Assembly: GCA_021785795.1 (NCBI GenBank)
Contig: JAJYEK010000021.1
Location: 1 to 44,420 of the forward strand
Direction of reading: 5' to 3'
DNA length: 44,420 nt
From: Pseudomonadota bacterium
GTDB lineage: Bacteria > Pseudomonadota > Gammaproteobacteria > Acidiferrobacterales > UBA6901
Shown: in pieces, positions 20,905-30,750 of the stretch
Numbering within the stretch: the first letter of the stretch is position 1
How the letters are laid out: each line of letters starts with the position of its first letter
Translations under genes and position numbers: made by a program
The notes under the pieces: model-generated
Databases searched by the model: none
Told to the model about the DNA's origin: nothing
What the model saw: only the letters and a program-made list of their open reading frames with translations

Positions 20905-21456
20905 TTACGACGAGGACTTGAGCAGAGGTTTCAGGGTTTGGGTCAGCTCGGATTCCGTAAACGCACCAAGCTTGCTCGCCACGATCCGGCCCTGCCGATC
21001 GAGGATAATGCTGAAGGGCAGGCCGCCCTCGGCATCACCATATTTTGCCATCAGCTGCGGTCCTGCCCCCTCTCCTAACAATACGGGGTAGTTCATGTTC
21101 CGCGCCCGGTAGAACGCCGTCACACGGGAAGTCCTGTCAACGGCGACCCCGATTATCTGTAGTCCTTCGTGTCCATAGCGTTTTTGGGCTCTGATAAATT
21201 CAGGGATCTCCTCACGACACGGCGGGCACCAGGTTGCCCAGAAGTTCACGATACGGACCTTGCCCTGCCAGTCCTGAATGCTGCGGTCGTTTCCGCGAAG
21301 ATCCGGAAGCGAAAACGTGACCGCCTGATTCCCAGCCACGGTCGCAGGGGGCACGGGAGTGACGATCAGAGTTTGAGGGTGAAAGCGCTGCCCGATCCAC
21401 ATTCCGGCGGCGCCGGCGATCACGGCGGCCGCCGCCAGTAAAAGAAACTTTTTCAT
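20905..21456 (-). CDS. TlpA/ResA-like thioredoxin-fold protein, membrane-anchored
   Basis: This 183-residue protein has an N-terminal hydrophobic signal or anchor (about 3-22) and a periplasmic thioredoxin fold with FWATWCPPC (Cys77, Cys80) and GLPFSIILD carrying the cis-proline. The WCPPC motif and the AhpC/TSA-like features place it in the TlpA/ResA/DsbE group. These reduce periplasmic disulfides, for instance in cytochrome c maturation or metalloprotein assembly. Its start shares one base with the dsbD stop (TGATG), so DsbD is the likely electron donor. No cytochrome c genes are nearby, so the target is unknown. Confidence 0.9.
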   Translation of the reverse strand: MKKFLLLAAAAVIAGAAGMWIGQRFHPQTLIVTPVPPATVAGNQAVTFSLPDLRGNDRSIQDWQGKVRIVNFWATWCPPCREEIPEFIRAQKRYGHEGLQIIGVAVDRTSRVTAFYRARNMNYPVLLGEGAGPQLMAKYGDAEGGLPFSIILDRQGRIVASKLGAFTESELTQTLKPLLKSSS

Positions 21457-23732
21457 CAGGTTGCTCCAGTTTGTGATGGACCCGGGCCCTTCCCGGAAAT
21501 TTCTGCTTCAGCCCGGCGTACCGTGTCCAGGAACCGGTTCGGGGAGCGGTATCCGTAGAAGCGCAGACGCTTCATCTCCTTGCCGTCCGGGGCGAACCAC
21601 AACACAGCCGGCGGGCCAAGCACGCCAAACCGCTGCTTCAGCGCCAGTGTTGCGGCGTCGGTGTTGGTCACATCAGCCTGCAGCGTGACAAACGGGTGCA
21701 GCGCCGCACGCACGCGCGAATTGGAAAAAGTGCCCCGTTCCAGTTGCACGCAGTCCACGCACCAAGTTGCGTAAAAATCGAGGACCACTGGTTTGTTTTG
21801 GGCCCGCGCCTCGGCCAGAGCTGCCAGAATCTTGTTTGGCTGGGAGTAGCGCTGGAACAGCGGTGCCGGCCCCGGCTGTTTGCCGGCCGTGATCCGGGCG
21901 GTGATGCCCGCAATCCCTTCGGGGGGGAGCGGGTTGAGTATGTCGCGCCGGCCGCTCAGGCCGCCGAGGAGCGCCACAATGCCCCATATGAGCATGACCG
22001 TGCCAATTCCTTTCCACAGGAAGCGCCATCCGCCCGCATCCTTCGGCAGGGACTGCGTGGCCCCTAGGTATACTCCGGTGACGATCAGCAGCGCTGCCCA
22101 CAGCAGCAGCACCGGCACCTGTGGCAATGCACTCAGAACGTAAATGGCAATTCCAAGAAGCAACACACCAAAGACGTGCTTCACCCGGTCCATCCACGGT
22201 CCGGCTTTGGGCATAAGGGCGCCGGCGCCTACGCCGATCACGATGAGCACCGCGCCGGTCCCCATCGCGATCGAGAACATGATGGCGGCGCCAAGCGCCG
22301 GATCATGACTGGAAATGGCGATGCCCAGAGCTGAGATGAGCAGGGGCGACACGCAGGCACCTACAATCAGTGCCGAGAGCAGGCCCAATGCGAACGTTCC
22401 CAAAAATGCCCCGCCACGGAACCGGCCGCTTTTCTTATGCAGTTCCTGACTGTGACGGTGCAGCTGCGACTGGATGAATGCCGGCATCTGCAATTCGTAG
22501 AATCCGAACATCGACAGTGCCAATAAAACGAATATGGCACTGAACAGGCCAATCGCATAGGGATTCTGGAAATATGCCTGCAACTGAATTCCCGTTGCTC
22601 CGGCCAGTGCACCGGCAGCAGTGTAGGTCGCGGCAGTGCCCAGCACGTAGGAGAGCGACAGCAGTCCGGCGCGCAGCTTGGTAACGTTACGGTCGCTCTG
22701 ACCCACGATGATGCTCGAGAGAATCGGGATCATGGGCAAGACGCAGGGGGTGAAGGCCAGGAGGATTCCAGTCCCAAAAGCCGCCAACATCGCGATCACG
22801 TAAGTCCGGAGGCTGGCATGCCGAGCCGGTGCCCCGCCCGTAAGATCACCGGCCAATGTCGTTGCATTCGGCCCGCCGGCCCCTGTCATCGCTACGGTAA
22901 CAATCTTTGTGACCGGAGGATAGCAAATCCCCTTCTCGGCACAGCCCTGGTAGCTTGCCCTGAGCCGGAGCGAAGCTACCTGGCTGGCGTTGCCGGCAAG
23001 GGGCAAGATGACCCGTACCGGGGTCCGGTAGATCTCTGTGCGGCCAATGAAGGGGTCGACCTTCACGAAACCGCGCGGCAGGACATAGGGCGCCAGACGC
23101 ACACCCTGGCCCGGCATCAGTCTGAAATGAACTTTGTCACGATAGAGGTAATAGCCAGGCGCAATGATGAGGCGTGCGCTGAGGGAGTGGGCATCGTGCT
23201 GTACGACCTTCAAACGGAAAGCCTGCCCGGGCTTGAGGAACTGCGTATCGGTTCCGTCCAGTGCCGACGGTGTCGTTGCCGCGGAAACGGCAGGAAGGGT
23301 AAGTGCCACAGTCTTGACGATCGGAGGATAGCATATGCCGATATCGGAGCAGCCCTGGGCGGTCACCCGCAGGATCAGCGTACGGACCGCCGGATCGGTT
23401 CGTGACAATGGCAGTGATACGCTTACTGCATTGCGGTAAATCTCGACATTTCCGACATGTTGGACATGTTCCGTGATAGCGGTCGGGAAGACAGGGTGTC
23501 CCAGACCAATACCGCCACTGCGCGCCACGAACCGGAACTTGTCGCGATGCAGGTAATAGCCCTTGGCGATGTTCCAGTGCGCGACTACGGAGTTGGCATT
23601 CTGTACGCGCACGCTGAGCGCGAATGCCGCATCAGGTTTGAGCAGTCCATCCGGCAACGAGCTGGCCCGGACTGACGGCATCAAGGATAGGGCCAATAAC
23701 GCCCCGAGCATAGTGTAGACCAGTCGTTTCAT
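21456..23732 (-). CDS. dsbD: Thiol:disulfide interchange protein DsbD with duplicated alpha domain
   Basis: DsbD carries electrons from cytoplasmic thioredoxin to periplasmic thiol proteins. At 758 residues it is far longer than E. coli DsbD (about 565 precursor residues). After a signal peptide (1-23) come two consecutive alpha-type domains. The first has GYYLHRDKFRF near 58-68 and Cys128/Cys134 in QGCSDIGICYPP. The second has GYYLYRDKVHF near 193-203 and Cys264/Cys270 in QGCAEKGICYPP. The membrane domain follows with Cys330 (FTPCVLPM) and Cys460 (GACVSP), then the gamma thioredoxin domain with CVDC at 658-661. All expected cysteines are present, so both alpha copies look functional. It overlaps cutA by four bases. 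Confidence 0.96.
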   Translation of the reverse strand: MKRLVYTMLGALLALSLMPSVRASSLPDGLLKPDAAFALSVRVQNANSVVAHWNIAKGYYLHRDKFRFVARSGGIGLGHPVFPTAITEHVQHVGNVEIYRNAVSVSLPLSRTDPAVRTLILRVTAQGCSDIGICYPPIVKTVALTLPAVSAATTPSALDGTDTQFLKPGQAFRLKVVQHDAHSLSARLIIAPGYYLYRDKVHFRLMPGQGVRLAPYVLPRGFVKVDPFIGRTEIYRTPVRVILPLAGNASQVASLRLRASYQGCAEKGICYPPVTKIVTVAMTGAGGPNATTLAGDLTGGAPARHASLRTYVIAMLAAFGTGILLAFTPCVLPMIPILSSIIVGQSDRNVTKLRAGLLSLSYVLGTAATYTAAGALAGATGIQLQAYFQNPYAIGLFSAIFVLLALSMFGFYELQMPAFIQSQLHRHSQELHKKSGRFRGGAFLGTFALGLLSALIVGACVSPLLISALGIAISSHDPALGAAIMFSIAMGTGAVLIVIGVGAGALMPKAGPWMDRVKHVFGVLLLGIAIYVLSALPQVPVLLLWAALLIVTGVYLGATQSLPKDAGGWRFLWKGIGTVMLIWGIVALLGGLSGRRDILNPLPPEGIAGITARITAGKQPGPAPLFQRYSQPNKILAALAEARAQNKPVVLDFYATWCVDCVQLERGTFSNSRVRAALHPFVTLQADVTNTDAATLALKQRFGVLGPPAVLWFAPDGKEMKRLRFYGYRSPNRFLDTVRRAEAEISGKGPGPSQTGAT

Positions 23733-24058
23733 GGAGCAGTATCCGGGTTATGGAGCCATGCCAGGTAAGCGGGTAAGCCGTCCGCGATTGGGACCGCGAT
23801 GATCTCGGGAAGTTCGTAAGGATGCAAAGCTTGAATCCGTTCCTCAATGATCTTGTAGTGCGACACCAGGGATTTGACGAGAACGACGTATTCTGTGTTG
23901 GTCTCGATCTGGCCGTGCCAAGTATATATCGACTGCGCTGCAGGCAATATGTTGACACAGGCCGCAAGGCCTTCACGCACCAGCGTTTCGCCCAGTCGCT
24001 GCGCAGCCGGTCCGTCCGGCAAAGTGGTCACAACGATCTGGCAGAAGGATTCGGTCAT
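23729..24058 (-). CDS. cutA: CutA1 divalent-cation tolerance protein
   Basis: This 109-residue trimeric protein has a ferredoxin-like fold related to PII signalling proteins. It carries the conserved LAACVNILP (Cys34), SIYTWHGQIE, and HPYELPEIIAVPI. It is linked to copper and other divalent-cation tolerance in E. coli, although the mechanism is unclear. I chose the ATG at 24058, preceded by GGAG; the frame runs further upstream without family similarity. The stop overlaps dsbD (ATGA), the same cutA-dsbD pairing as in E. coli. Confidence 0.94.
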   Translation of the reverse strand: MTESFCQIVVTTLPDGPAAQRLGETLVREGLAACVNILPAAQSIYTWHGQIETNTEYVVLVKSLVSHYKIIEERIQALHPYELPEIIAVPIADGLPAYLAWLHNPDTAP

Positions 24059-24071
24059 GGGGGGAACTCCG

Positions 24072-24173
24072 ATGAATATCCGGCAGTCACAAGAATTGTC
24101 CGAAGCGGGTCTGCACCGTAGCTTTTTCGGACTCCTCCTTGGTGTTAAAGTGTGGTTCGTGTGGTTAGGGTGA
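24072..24173 (+). CDS. Possible 33-residue ORF ending in a terminator
   Basis: An ATG preceded by a G-rich run (GGGGGGAA) opens a 33-codon frame with a polar start (MNIRQSQELSEAG) and a hydrophobic end (SFFGLLLGVKVWFVWLG). Its TGA stop lies inside the ascending arm of the terminator at 24167-24203. It could be a small membrane peptide or a leader peptide, or chance. There is no homology I can recognise and no clear promoter; the start region abuts the cutA start on the other strand. Confidence 0.25.
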   Translation: MNIRQSQELSEAGLHRSFFGLLLGVKVWFVWLG

Positions 24174-24203
24174 CATAACATTACGTCATGTCGCCCTTTT
24201 TTT
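24167..24203 (+). terminator. Orphan rho-independent terminator between cutA and groES
   Basis: AGGGTGACAT (24167-24176) pairs with ATGTCGCCCT (24188-24197) with one wobble pair, enclosing an 11-base loop, and seven T follow. The orientation is plus, but no recognised plus-strand gene lies upstream: cutA reads the other way. It therefore ends an unknown short transcript or acts as an insulator ahead of groESL. Confidence 0.65.
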
Positions 24204-24658
24204 GTGGGAGCCCGCATATCGGATAGCGGCCAGCCCGGGTGCCATCCTTGGCGGTAGCCGCGCGGTTCCACTGAAATGGGGTGAATCGGGATATCCCGGC
24301 AGGCCGCCACGGATAGTGGCTTGGGAGGCTCCTGATTGCATTCTGCCTCCATCCGCCCCGGAGGCCATGCGGACTCCCCCCCGGGGCGCAAACACCCGCT
24401 GGTATTTGACGCCAACGTCGGCCTGGATATTCCGCCCCAACGCCGCGAGTGCCCGCCGCGGCTGCTCCGGCAGAGGGCTCCCGGCTGGGTCGAAGCCGGG
24501 GATGGTCCGGTTCCCGCCCGGATCCGTATTTTCCAGCCCGGACAACAGGCAAACCGATCTTCGAGGTCGGGAATGCCTCGTTGTCGGAGTGTGCCGTGTC
24601 TAGGTCTGGACCGGGGTCTGGTCGGTATCGGGCGCAGCCGGATGCACCGCGTCGGGAC
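24204..24658. other. 455-base gap without a recognised gene
   Basis: This GC-rich stretch lies between the orphan terminator and the groE promoter. Open frames exist on both strands (for example minus 24186-24545 and plus 24202-24603), but none shows a domain, a convincing start or a codon pattern better than its rivals. I see no tRNA, repeat or known RNA motif. Confidence 0.5.
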
Positions 24659-24686
24659 TTGACAATGAATTGATAACCCCTATCAT
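24659..24686 (+). promoter_or_regulatory. groESL promoter, sigma70-like
   Basis: A perfect TTGACA (24659-24664) and TATCAT (24681-24686) are separated by 16 bases. The -10 runs directly into the CIRCE operator, so a bound HrcA repressor would block RNA polymerase or early elongation. I see no heat-shock sigma32-type promoter. Confidence 0.8.
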
Positions 24687-24712
24687 TAGCACTCACCTCG
24701 GGCGAGTGCTAA
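24686..24712 (+). promoter_or_regulatory. CIRCE operator (HrcA site)
   Basis: TTAGCACTC (24686-24694), a nine-base spacer and GAGTGCTAA (24704-24712) match the CIRCE consensus exactly. HrcA binds CIRCE and represses chaperone genes until heat or misfolding lowers its activity. It sits between the promoter and groES, which predicts HrcA control of groESL; hrcA itself is not in the window. Confidence 0.97.
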
Positions 24713-24772
24713 TAAAAGTCGCGCAACGCCTTTAAGGTTAGACCCGTCATTGGCAAATCAGGAGGAAGAGCA

Positions 24773-25105
24773 ATGACTGCACAATCTGCCAAGAAACCAG
24801 GAGAAGCATCAGTGAAAATTCGTCCACTTCATGACCGTGTCATCGTGCGCCGTCTGGAAGAAGAGCGCAAAACCGCGGGTGGCATCGTGATTCCCGATAC
24901 CGCAAAGGAAAAGCCCATACAGGGCGAAGTCGTTGCGGCCGGCAACGGAAAGATTCTCGAGAACGGGCAGGTGCGTCCGCTCGATGTAAAAGTCGGCGAC
25001 CGCGTGCTATTCGGCAAGTATTCCGGCACGGAAGTGAAGGTTGGCGACGAAGAACTGCTCGTGATGCGCGAAGAAGACATCATGGGTGTGGTCGAGGGCA
25101 AGTGA
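24773..25105 (+). CDS. groES: Co-chaperonin GroES
   Basis: This heptameric lid of the GroEL folding chamber contains [11 protein letters not shown], the mobile-loop region [16 protein letters not shown] and [14 protein letters not shown]. From the ATG at 24773, with an excellent AGGAGG seven bases upstream, the protein has 110 residues. That is a 13-residue polar extension ([13 protein letters not shown]) beyond the usual 95-97. A second start, GTG at 24812 with its own AGGAG, would give the standard 97-residue form beginning (M)KIRPLHDRV. Either or both may be used. groEL follows 44 bases downstream. Confidence 0.96.
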   Translation: MTAQSAKKPGEASVKIRPLHDRVIVRRLEEERKTAGGIVIPDTAKEKPIQGEVVAAGNGKILENGQVRPLDVKVGDRVLFGKYSGTEVKVGDEELLVMREEDIMGVVEGK

Positions 25106-25140
25106 TTTTCATTTGCCCGGACATGTTACGAACTCAGTGA

Positions 25141-26802
<1,662 letters not shown>

Positions 26803-26826
26803 GCGTCCGCTGCAGCGCAAGTACCG

Positions 26827-26856
26827 AAAGGCCCCGGTTCGGGGCCTTTCTTTTTT
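26827..26856 (+). terminator. Terminator of groESL
   Basis: AAAGGCCCC (26827-26835) and GGGGCCTTT (26841-26849) form a perfect nine-pair stem with a five-base loop, followed by C and six T. It lies 25 bases after the groEL stop. Confidence 0.93.
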
Positions 26857-27047
26857 GGCGCGCTGGTACGGGCGCATTCTTGCCAGCGCAAGTCCTGGCC
26901 GAGTCAGCACGAATTCCCGGAGGACCCCCTTCACCGCTGCTGGCGAATGCGCTGGTCAGCGGTTTGAGCTGGACGCGGGGGCGGCGGGGCCGCGATTTCC
27001 CGGCTGTGCAGAAGACGGCAACATGTGGGCGTGCAGCCGGCGAGCTG

Positions 27048-27689
27048 TCAGCGTTTACGCGCCAGGGTCACGCCGTCGCGGACCGCCATCATGACAATTT
27101 CGACACGCCAATCACGCCGTATGTGATCATTGAAAGCGACTATGGCGTGATCGCTACGCTGTACCGGTTTCAAGACCGCGCCAGACCACAGCACGTTGTC
27201 CACAATCACCAGACCGCCGGACCGCAACCGAGACAGGACTGCCTCGTAATAGCTGAGATAATTTTCCTTATCGGCATCTATGAAAACCAGGTCAAACTCG
27301 CGTCCCGGCTCCAGCGCCGCAAGCGTATCCAGCGCTGGCCCCAGGCGCACCTCGATCTTTCTGCCGTGAGGGCTGCGGCCGAAAAAAGTTTGCGCAATGG
27401 CGGTGGTATCCGGGTTGACGTCGCAGGATAGTATCGTGCCGTCTTCCGGCAGCGCCTCGGCCATCGTGAGGGTTGAATAGCCGGTGAACATCCCGAGCTC
27501 GAGAATCCGGTGCGCTCCGGTGAGTTGCACGAGCAGCCGCAACAAAGCCCCCTCCAAGGGGCCGGTAAGCATCTGCGGTTGAGCGCAGTGGGCAATCGTG
27601 TATGCTTCCAGCTCCTGGAGCAACGCAGACGGTGCGGCGGAATGTTCCCTGCAGTAGGCTTCTATGGCTTCGCTGACAAGCGGATTCAT
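27048..27689 (-). CDS. SAM-dependent O-methyltransferase, caffeoyl-CoA/catechol type
   Basis: This 213-residue class I methyltransferase has ILELGMFTGYSTLTMAEALP (SAM motif I, Glu64), FIDADKENY (Asp138) and DNVLW (Asp164, Asn165). The last two supply the divalent-metal ligands of cation-dependent O-methyltransferases, so the acceptor is probably a catechol-like or other hydroxylated compound. I chose the ATG at 27689, preceded by GGAGA; the frame continues upstream for over 100 codons, but that part is the antisense of glnE. It stands alone, divergent from glnE. The natural substrate is unknown. Confidence 0.9.
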   Translation of the reverse strand: MNPLVSEAIEAYCREHSAAPSALLQELEAYTIAHCAQPQMLTGPLEGALLRLLVQLTGAHRILELGMFTGYSTLTMAEALPEDGTILSCDVNPDTTAIAQTFFGRSPHGRKIEVRLGPALDTLAALEPGREFDLVFIDADKENYLSYYEAVLSRLRSGGLVIVDNVLWSGAVLKPVQRSDHAIVAFNDHIRRDWRVEIVMMAVRDGVTLARKR

Positions 27690-27788
27690 GGTTCGTCTCC
27701 TGTGCGTCCTCCTGGTCGAGGACGGAATCGTCGGGCCGCTACCCCAGCGGCCAGGAACTGCTACCCAGTATATAAGTTCGTGTGAGCC

Positions 27789-30704
27789 ATGGTCGATCCT
27801 TCGGAAGCAACGGTCGAATCCGCACTCGCTGCCCTTCCGCAGCCTCTTCGGTCTCGGGTGCGCGACTACTGGACGGACTTTCGGGACCACGCCGGGCCTC
27901 TGCCGCCGGAAGCGGGCGATGCGCAAGATCTTTTCGCGTCGCTGCCGCGAGTCTGGGCTGCGAGCGAGTTCGTCGCGCGCACCTGCCTCGCCCGTCCCTC
28001 CCTGTTTCATGACCTGGCCGGCAGCGGCGAATTGTTCCGACGTTATGTCAGCCGCGACTTTGCCGATCGAGTCGGTGCCGCCGCCGGTGGCGCTGTGGAT
28101 CCCGCCGGACTCAAGGTGGCGCTGCGGGCCGTTCGTTTGCGTGAGATGCTGCGCATCGCCTGGCGGGATCTGGCCGGTTGGGCTCCGCTCGCGGAGGTAA
28201 TGTCCGAACTCACCGGATTGGCTGATGCTTGCCTGGAAGCCGCCTTGTCGCGACTGTTTGCCTGGTCAGTCGAGCGTATGGGTCGGCCCGTGGCGGAAGA
28301 TGGATCAGCGGCTTCGATGGTGGTGCTTGGCATGGGCAAGCTCGGTGGCGAAGAACTCAATTTCTCGTCCGACATAGATCTCATTTTCGCCTACACAGCA
28401 GACGGCGAGGTCGCGGGGCAGCTTCCTCTCAGTAATAGTGAGTTTTTCTCGCGCCTGGGGCGCAGTCTGATCGATGTTCTGGGCGAGCTGACGGTAGGCG
28501 GACGAGTGTTCCGGGTGGACATGCGATTGCGCCCGCACGGCTCCAGTGGCCCGCTGGCGCTTTCCTTTGACTCTATGGAACAGTACTACCAGGCCCATGG
28601 CCGGGAGTGGGAGCGTTACGCCCTGATCAAAGCACGCCAGGTCGCAGGCGACCGTACTGCAGGCGGGGAGCTGCTCGACCGCCTGCGGCCGTTCGTATAC
28701 CGGCGCTATCTTGACTATGGCGCCTTCGATGCCATCCGCTCGCTGAAGGTCTTGATCGAGCAGGAACTGCTGCGCAAGGGAATCGAGCAGAACATAAAGC
28801 TCGGTCCCGGAGGAATCAGGGAAGTCGAATTCATCGGGCAGGCGTTTCAGCTGGTACGCGGCGGACGCGAGGCGGCGCTGCGCCAGCGCCCTATTCGCGA
28901 GATTCTGGCGATCCTGGGCCGGCGTGGTGACCTCACACCCGAGGCCGCGAAAGATCTCGATGCTGCATACGAGTTTCTGCGGCGTACGGAAAACCGTCTG
29001 CAGATGGCCGAAGACCGGCAGACTCATGTGTTGCCGCAGGATGCTGTGGAGCAGCTCAGGCTATCCGTCTCCATGGGGTTTGGCGACTGGGTGGATTTTC
29101 ATGCCGAGCTCTCTCGGCACATGGCCAGGGTGCATGGTTATTTCGAGCAGGTATTCATTGCGCCCCAGGTCGGGTCGGTTCCGGAAGGCGTCGGGCTTGC
29201 GGGCGTGTGGCTCGAGACGGTAGATGGCGTGACTGCGGTGCAGCAGCTTATGCAGGCCGGATTCCGCGATGCGCCGTCCATTCTGGATATCCTGCGCGGT
29301 CTTCGACAGAGCCGACAATATGATGAGCTATCGGCTGAAGGCCGCGAACGGCTTGACCGGTTGATGCCGCTGTTGCTCGGCGCGGCCGCACTGAGCGCCG
29401 ATCCGGAGGCAACGTTGACGCGGCTTGTGACCCTGATCGAGGCCATTGCGCGCCGCTCGGTGTACTTTTCCCTGCTGGTGGAAAATCCGATGGCTTTGTC
29501 ACAGCTGGCCAAGCTTTGTGCTGCCAGCGCTTGGATTGCTGGCTGGATCAGCCAGCATCCGATCCTGCTCGATGAACTTATCGACCCAGCAAGTCTCTAC
29601 TCGCCTCTGGCGCCCGCGCCGATGCGTGCGGAGCTTCGTGCGCGCCTCTCGGCTTGCCCGGCGGAAGATCTGGAAGAACAGATGAATATCCTGCGGGAAT
29701 TCCATCATGGACATGTGCTGCGTGTTGCAGCCGCCGATGTGGGTGCAGGACTGGCGGACGCGCAGGTAAGCGCACAGCTTGCGGAAATCGCAGATTGCGT
29801 TCTGGCCGAGGCGCTTGCGCTTGCGCAAGCGAACCTGATCGAGCGGCACGGCCGACCGGCGTGTCGCACTGCGGAAATGACCAGTCATCCGGGATTTTCC
29901 GTCATCGCCTACGGCAAGCTCGGCAGCCGCGAGATCGGCTACGGATCGGACCTCGACATGGTCTTCCTGTACGACGGCTGCCAGGGCGAGGCCGTGACGG
30001 ATGGCGCCCGTGTGGTGGCCAACGAGGTCTTCTTCACGCGCCTAGGCCAGCGGCTGATCCACATCATCACCACACGCACTGCGGCCGGGATCCTGTACCA
30101 GATGGACATGCGGCTGCGCCCGAGCGGCGGGAGCGGCCTGCTGGCCACAAATCTGGACGCGTTTAGACGCTACCAGCTTACGGAAGCGTGGACCTGGGAG
30201 CATCAGGCGCTGATACGCGCCCGTCCAGCGGCTGGCAGCGAGCAGCTGGGCCGGACCTTCGAAGCGGTACGCAAAGAGGTGCTGTGCCTACAACGCGAGC
30301 CGGATCGGCTGCGGCAAGATATTGTCGAGATGCGTGCACGCATGCGCACCGCCAGGCTCGGACAGCCGGGGCCGCTGTTCGACCTGAAGCAGGACCCGGG
30401 AGGTATGATTGATATAGAATTTATGGTGCAATACTGGGTTCTATGGCGGGCACATGAATTTCCCGAACTCACCGGCTATCGGGACAACATCCACCTGCTG
30501 GAGGCCTTGTCCGGCGCGGGTCTTATCGGCGCTGATGAGGCGGCGGTGCTCGCCGCGGCTTACCGTAGGTATTTGTCAGTCGAGCACCAACTGAGGCTTC
30601 AGGAGCGCCAGGCCCTGGTTGCAGCCAGTGAACTTGGAGATTTTCCAGAGCAGGTCGTACGGGCGTGGCGCGCCAACATGGAGGCGGTTCCACGTGCCCG
30701 CTGA
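27789..30704 (+). CDS. glnE: Bifunctional glutamine synthetase adenylyltransferase/deadenylase
   Basis: It adjusts glutamine synthetase activity by adding or removing AMP in response to PII and glutamine. The 971-residue protein carries two nucleotidyltransferase domains. The N-terminal one (removal) has NFSSDIDLIFAY with Asp195 and Asp197; the C-terminal one (addition) has GYGSDLDMVFLYD with Asp721 and Asp723. A helical regulatory region lies between. Length matches the family (about 945 in E. coli). The ribosome binding site before the ATG is weak. glnA is not in this window. Confidence 0.97.
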   Translation: MVDPSEATVESALAALPQPLRSRVRDYWTDFRDHAGPLPPEAGDAQDLFASLPRVWAASEFVARTCLARPSLFHDLAGSGELFRRYVSRDFADRVGAAAGGAVDPAGLKVALRAVRLREMLRIAWRDLAGWAPLAEVMSELTGLADACLEAALSRLFAWSVERMGRPVAEDGSAASMVVLGMGKLGGEELNFSSDIDLIFAYTADGEVAGQLPLSNSEFFSRLGRSLIDVLGELTVGGRVFRVDMRLRPHGSSGPLALSFDSMEQYYQAHGREWERYALIKARQVAGDRTAGGELLDRLRPFVYRRYLDYGAFDAIRSLKVLIEQELLRKGIEQNIKLGPGGIREVEFIGQAFQLVRGGREAALRQRPIREILAILGRRGDLTPEAAKDLDAAYEFLRRTENRLQMAEDRQTHVLPQDAVEQLRLSVSMGFGDWVDFHAELSRHMARVHGYFEQVFIAPQVGSVPEGVGLAGVWLETVDGVTAVQQLMQAGFRDAPSILDILRGLRQSRQYDELSAEGRERLDRLMPLLLGAAALSADPEATLTRLVTLIEAIARRSVYFSLLVENPMALSQLAKLCAASAWIAGWISQHPILLDELIDPASLYSPLAPAPMRAELRARLSACPAEDLEEQMNILREFHHGHVLRVAAADVGAGLADAQVSAQLAEIADCVLAEALALAQANLIERHGRPACRTAEMTSHPGFSVIAYGKLGSREIGYGSDLDMVFLYDGCQGEAVTDGARVVANEVFFTRLGQRLIHIITTRTAAGILYQMDMRLRPSGGSGLLATNLDAFRRYQLTEAWTWEHQALIRARPAAGSEQLGRTFEAVRKEVLCLQREPDRLRQDIVEMRARMRTARLGQPGPLFDLKQDPGGMIDIEFMVQYWVLWRAHEFPELTGYRDNIHLLEALSGAGLIGADEAAVLAAAYRRYLSVEHQLRLQERQALVAASELGDFPEQVVRAWRANMEAVPRAR

Positions 30705-30750
30705 GTGTTATATCCGAAAATATCTTCTTAATTGAAGGAGAAAGCAACAG

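Noticed and set aside
24186..24545. 119-codon minus frame between cutA and groES
   Set aside because: GC3 drops in the second half, the end runs through the orphan terminator, and no homology or start signal is seen.
24686..24712. Direct or inverted repeat that might hint at a CRISPR or mobile element
   Set aside because: It is a single exact CIRCE operator with promoter, not an array or element end.
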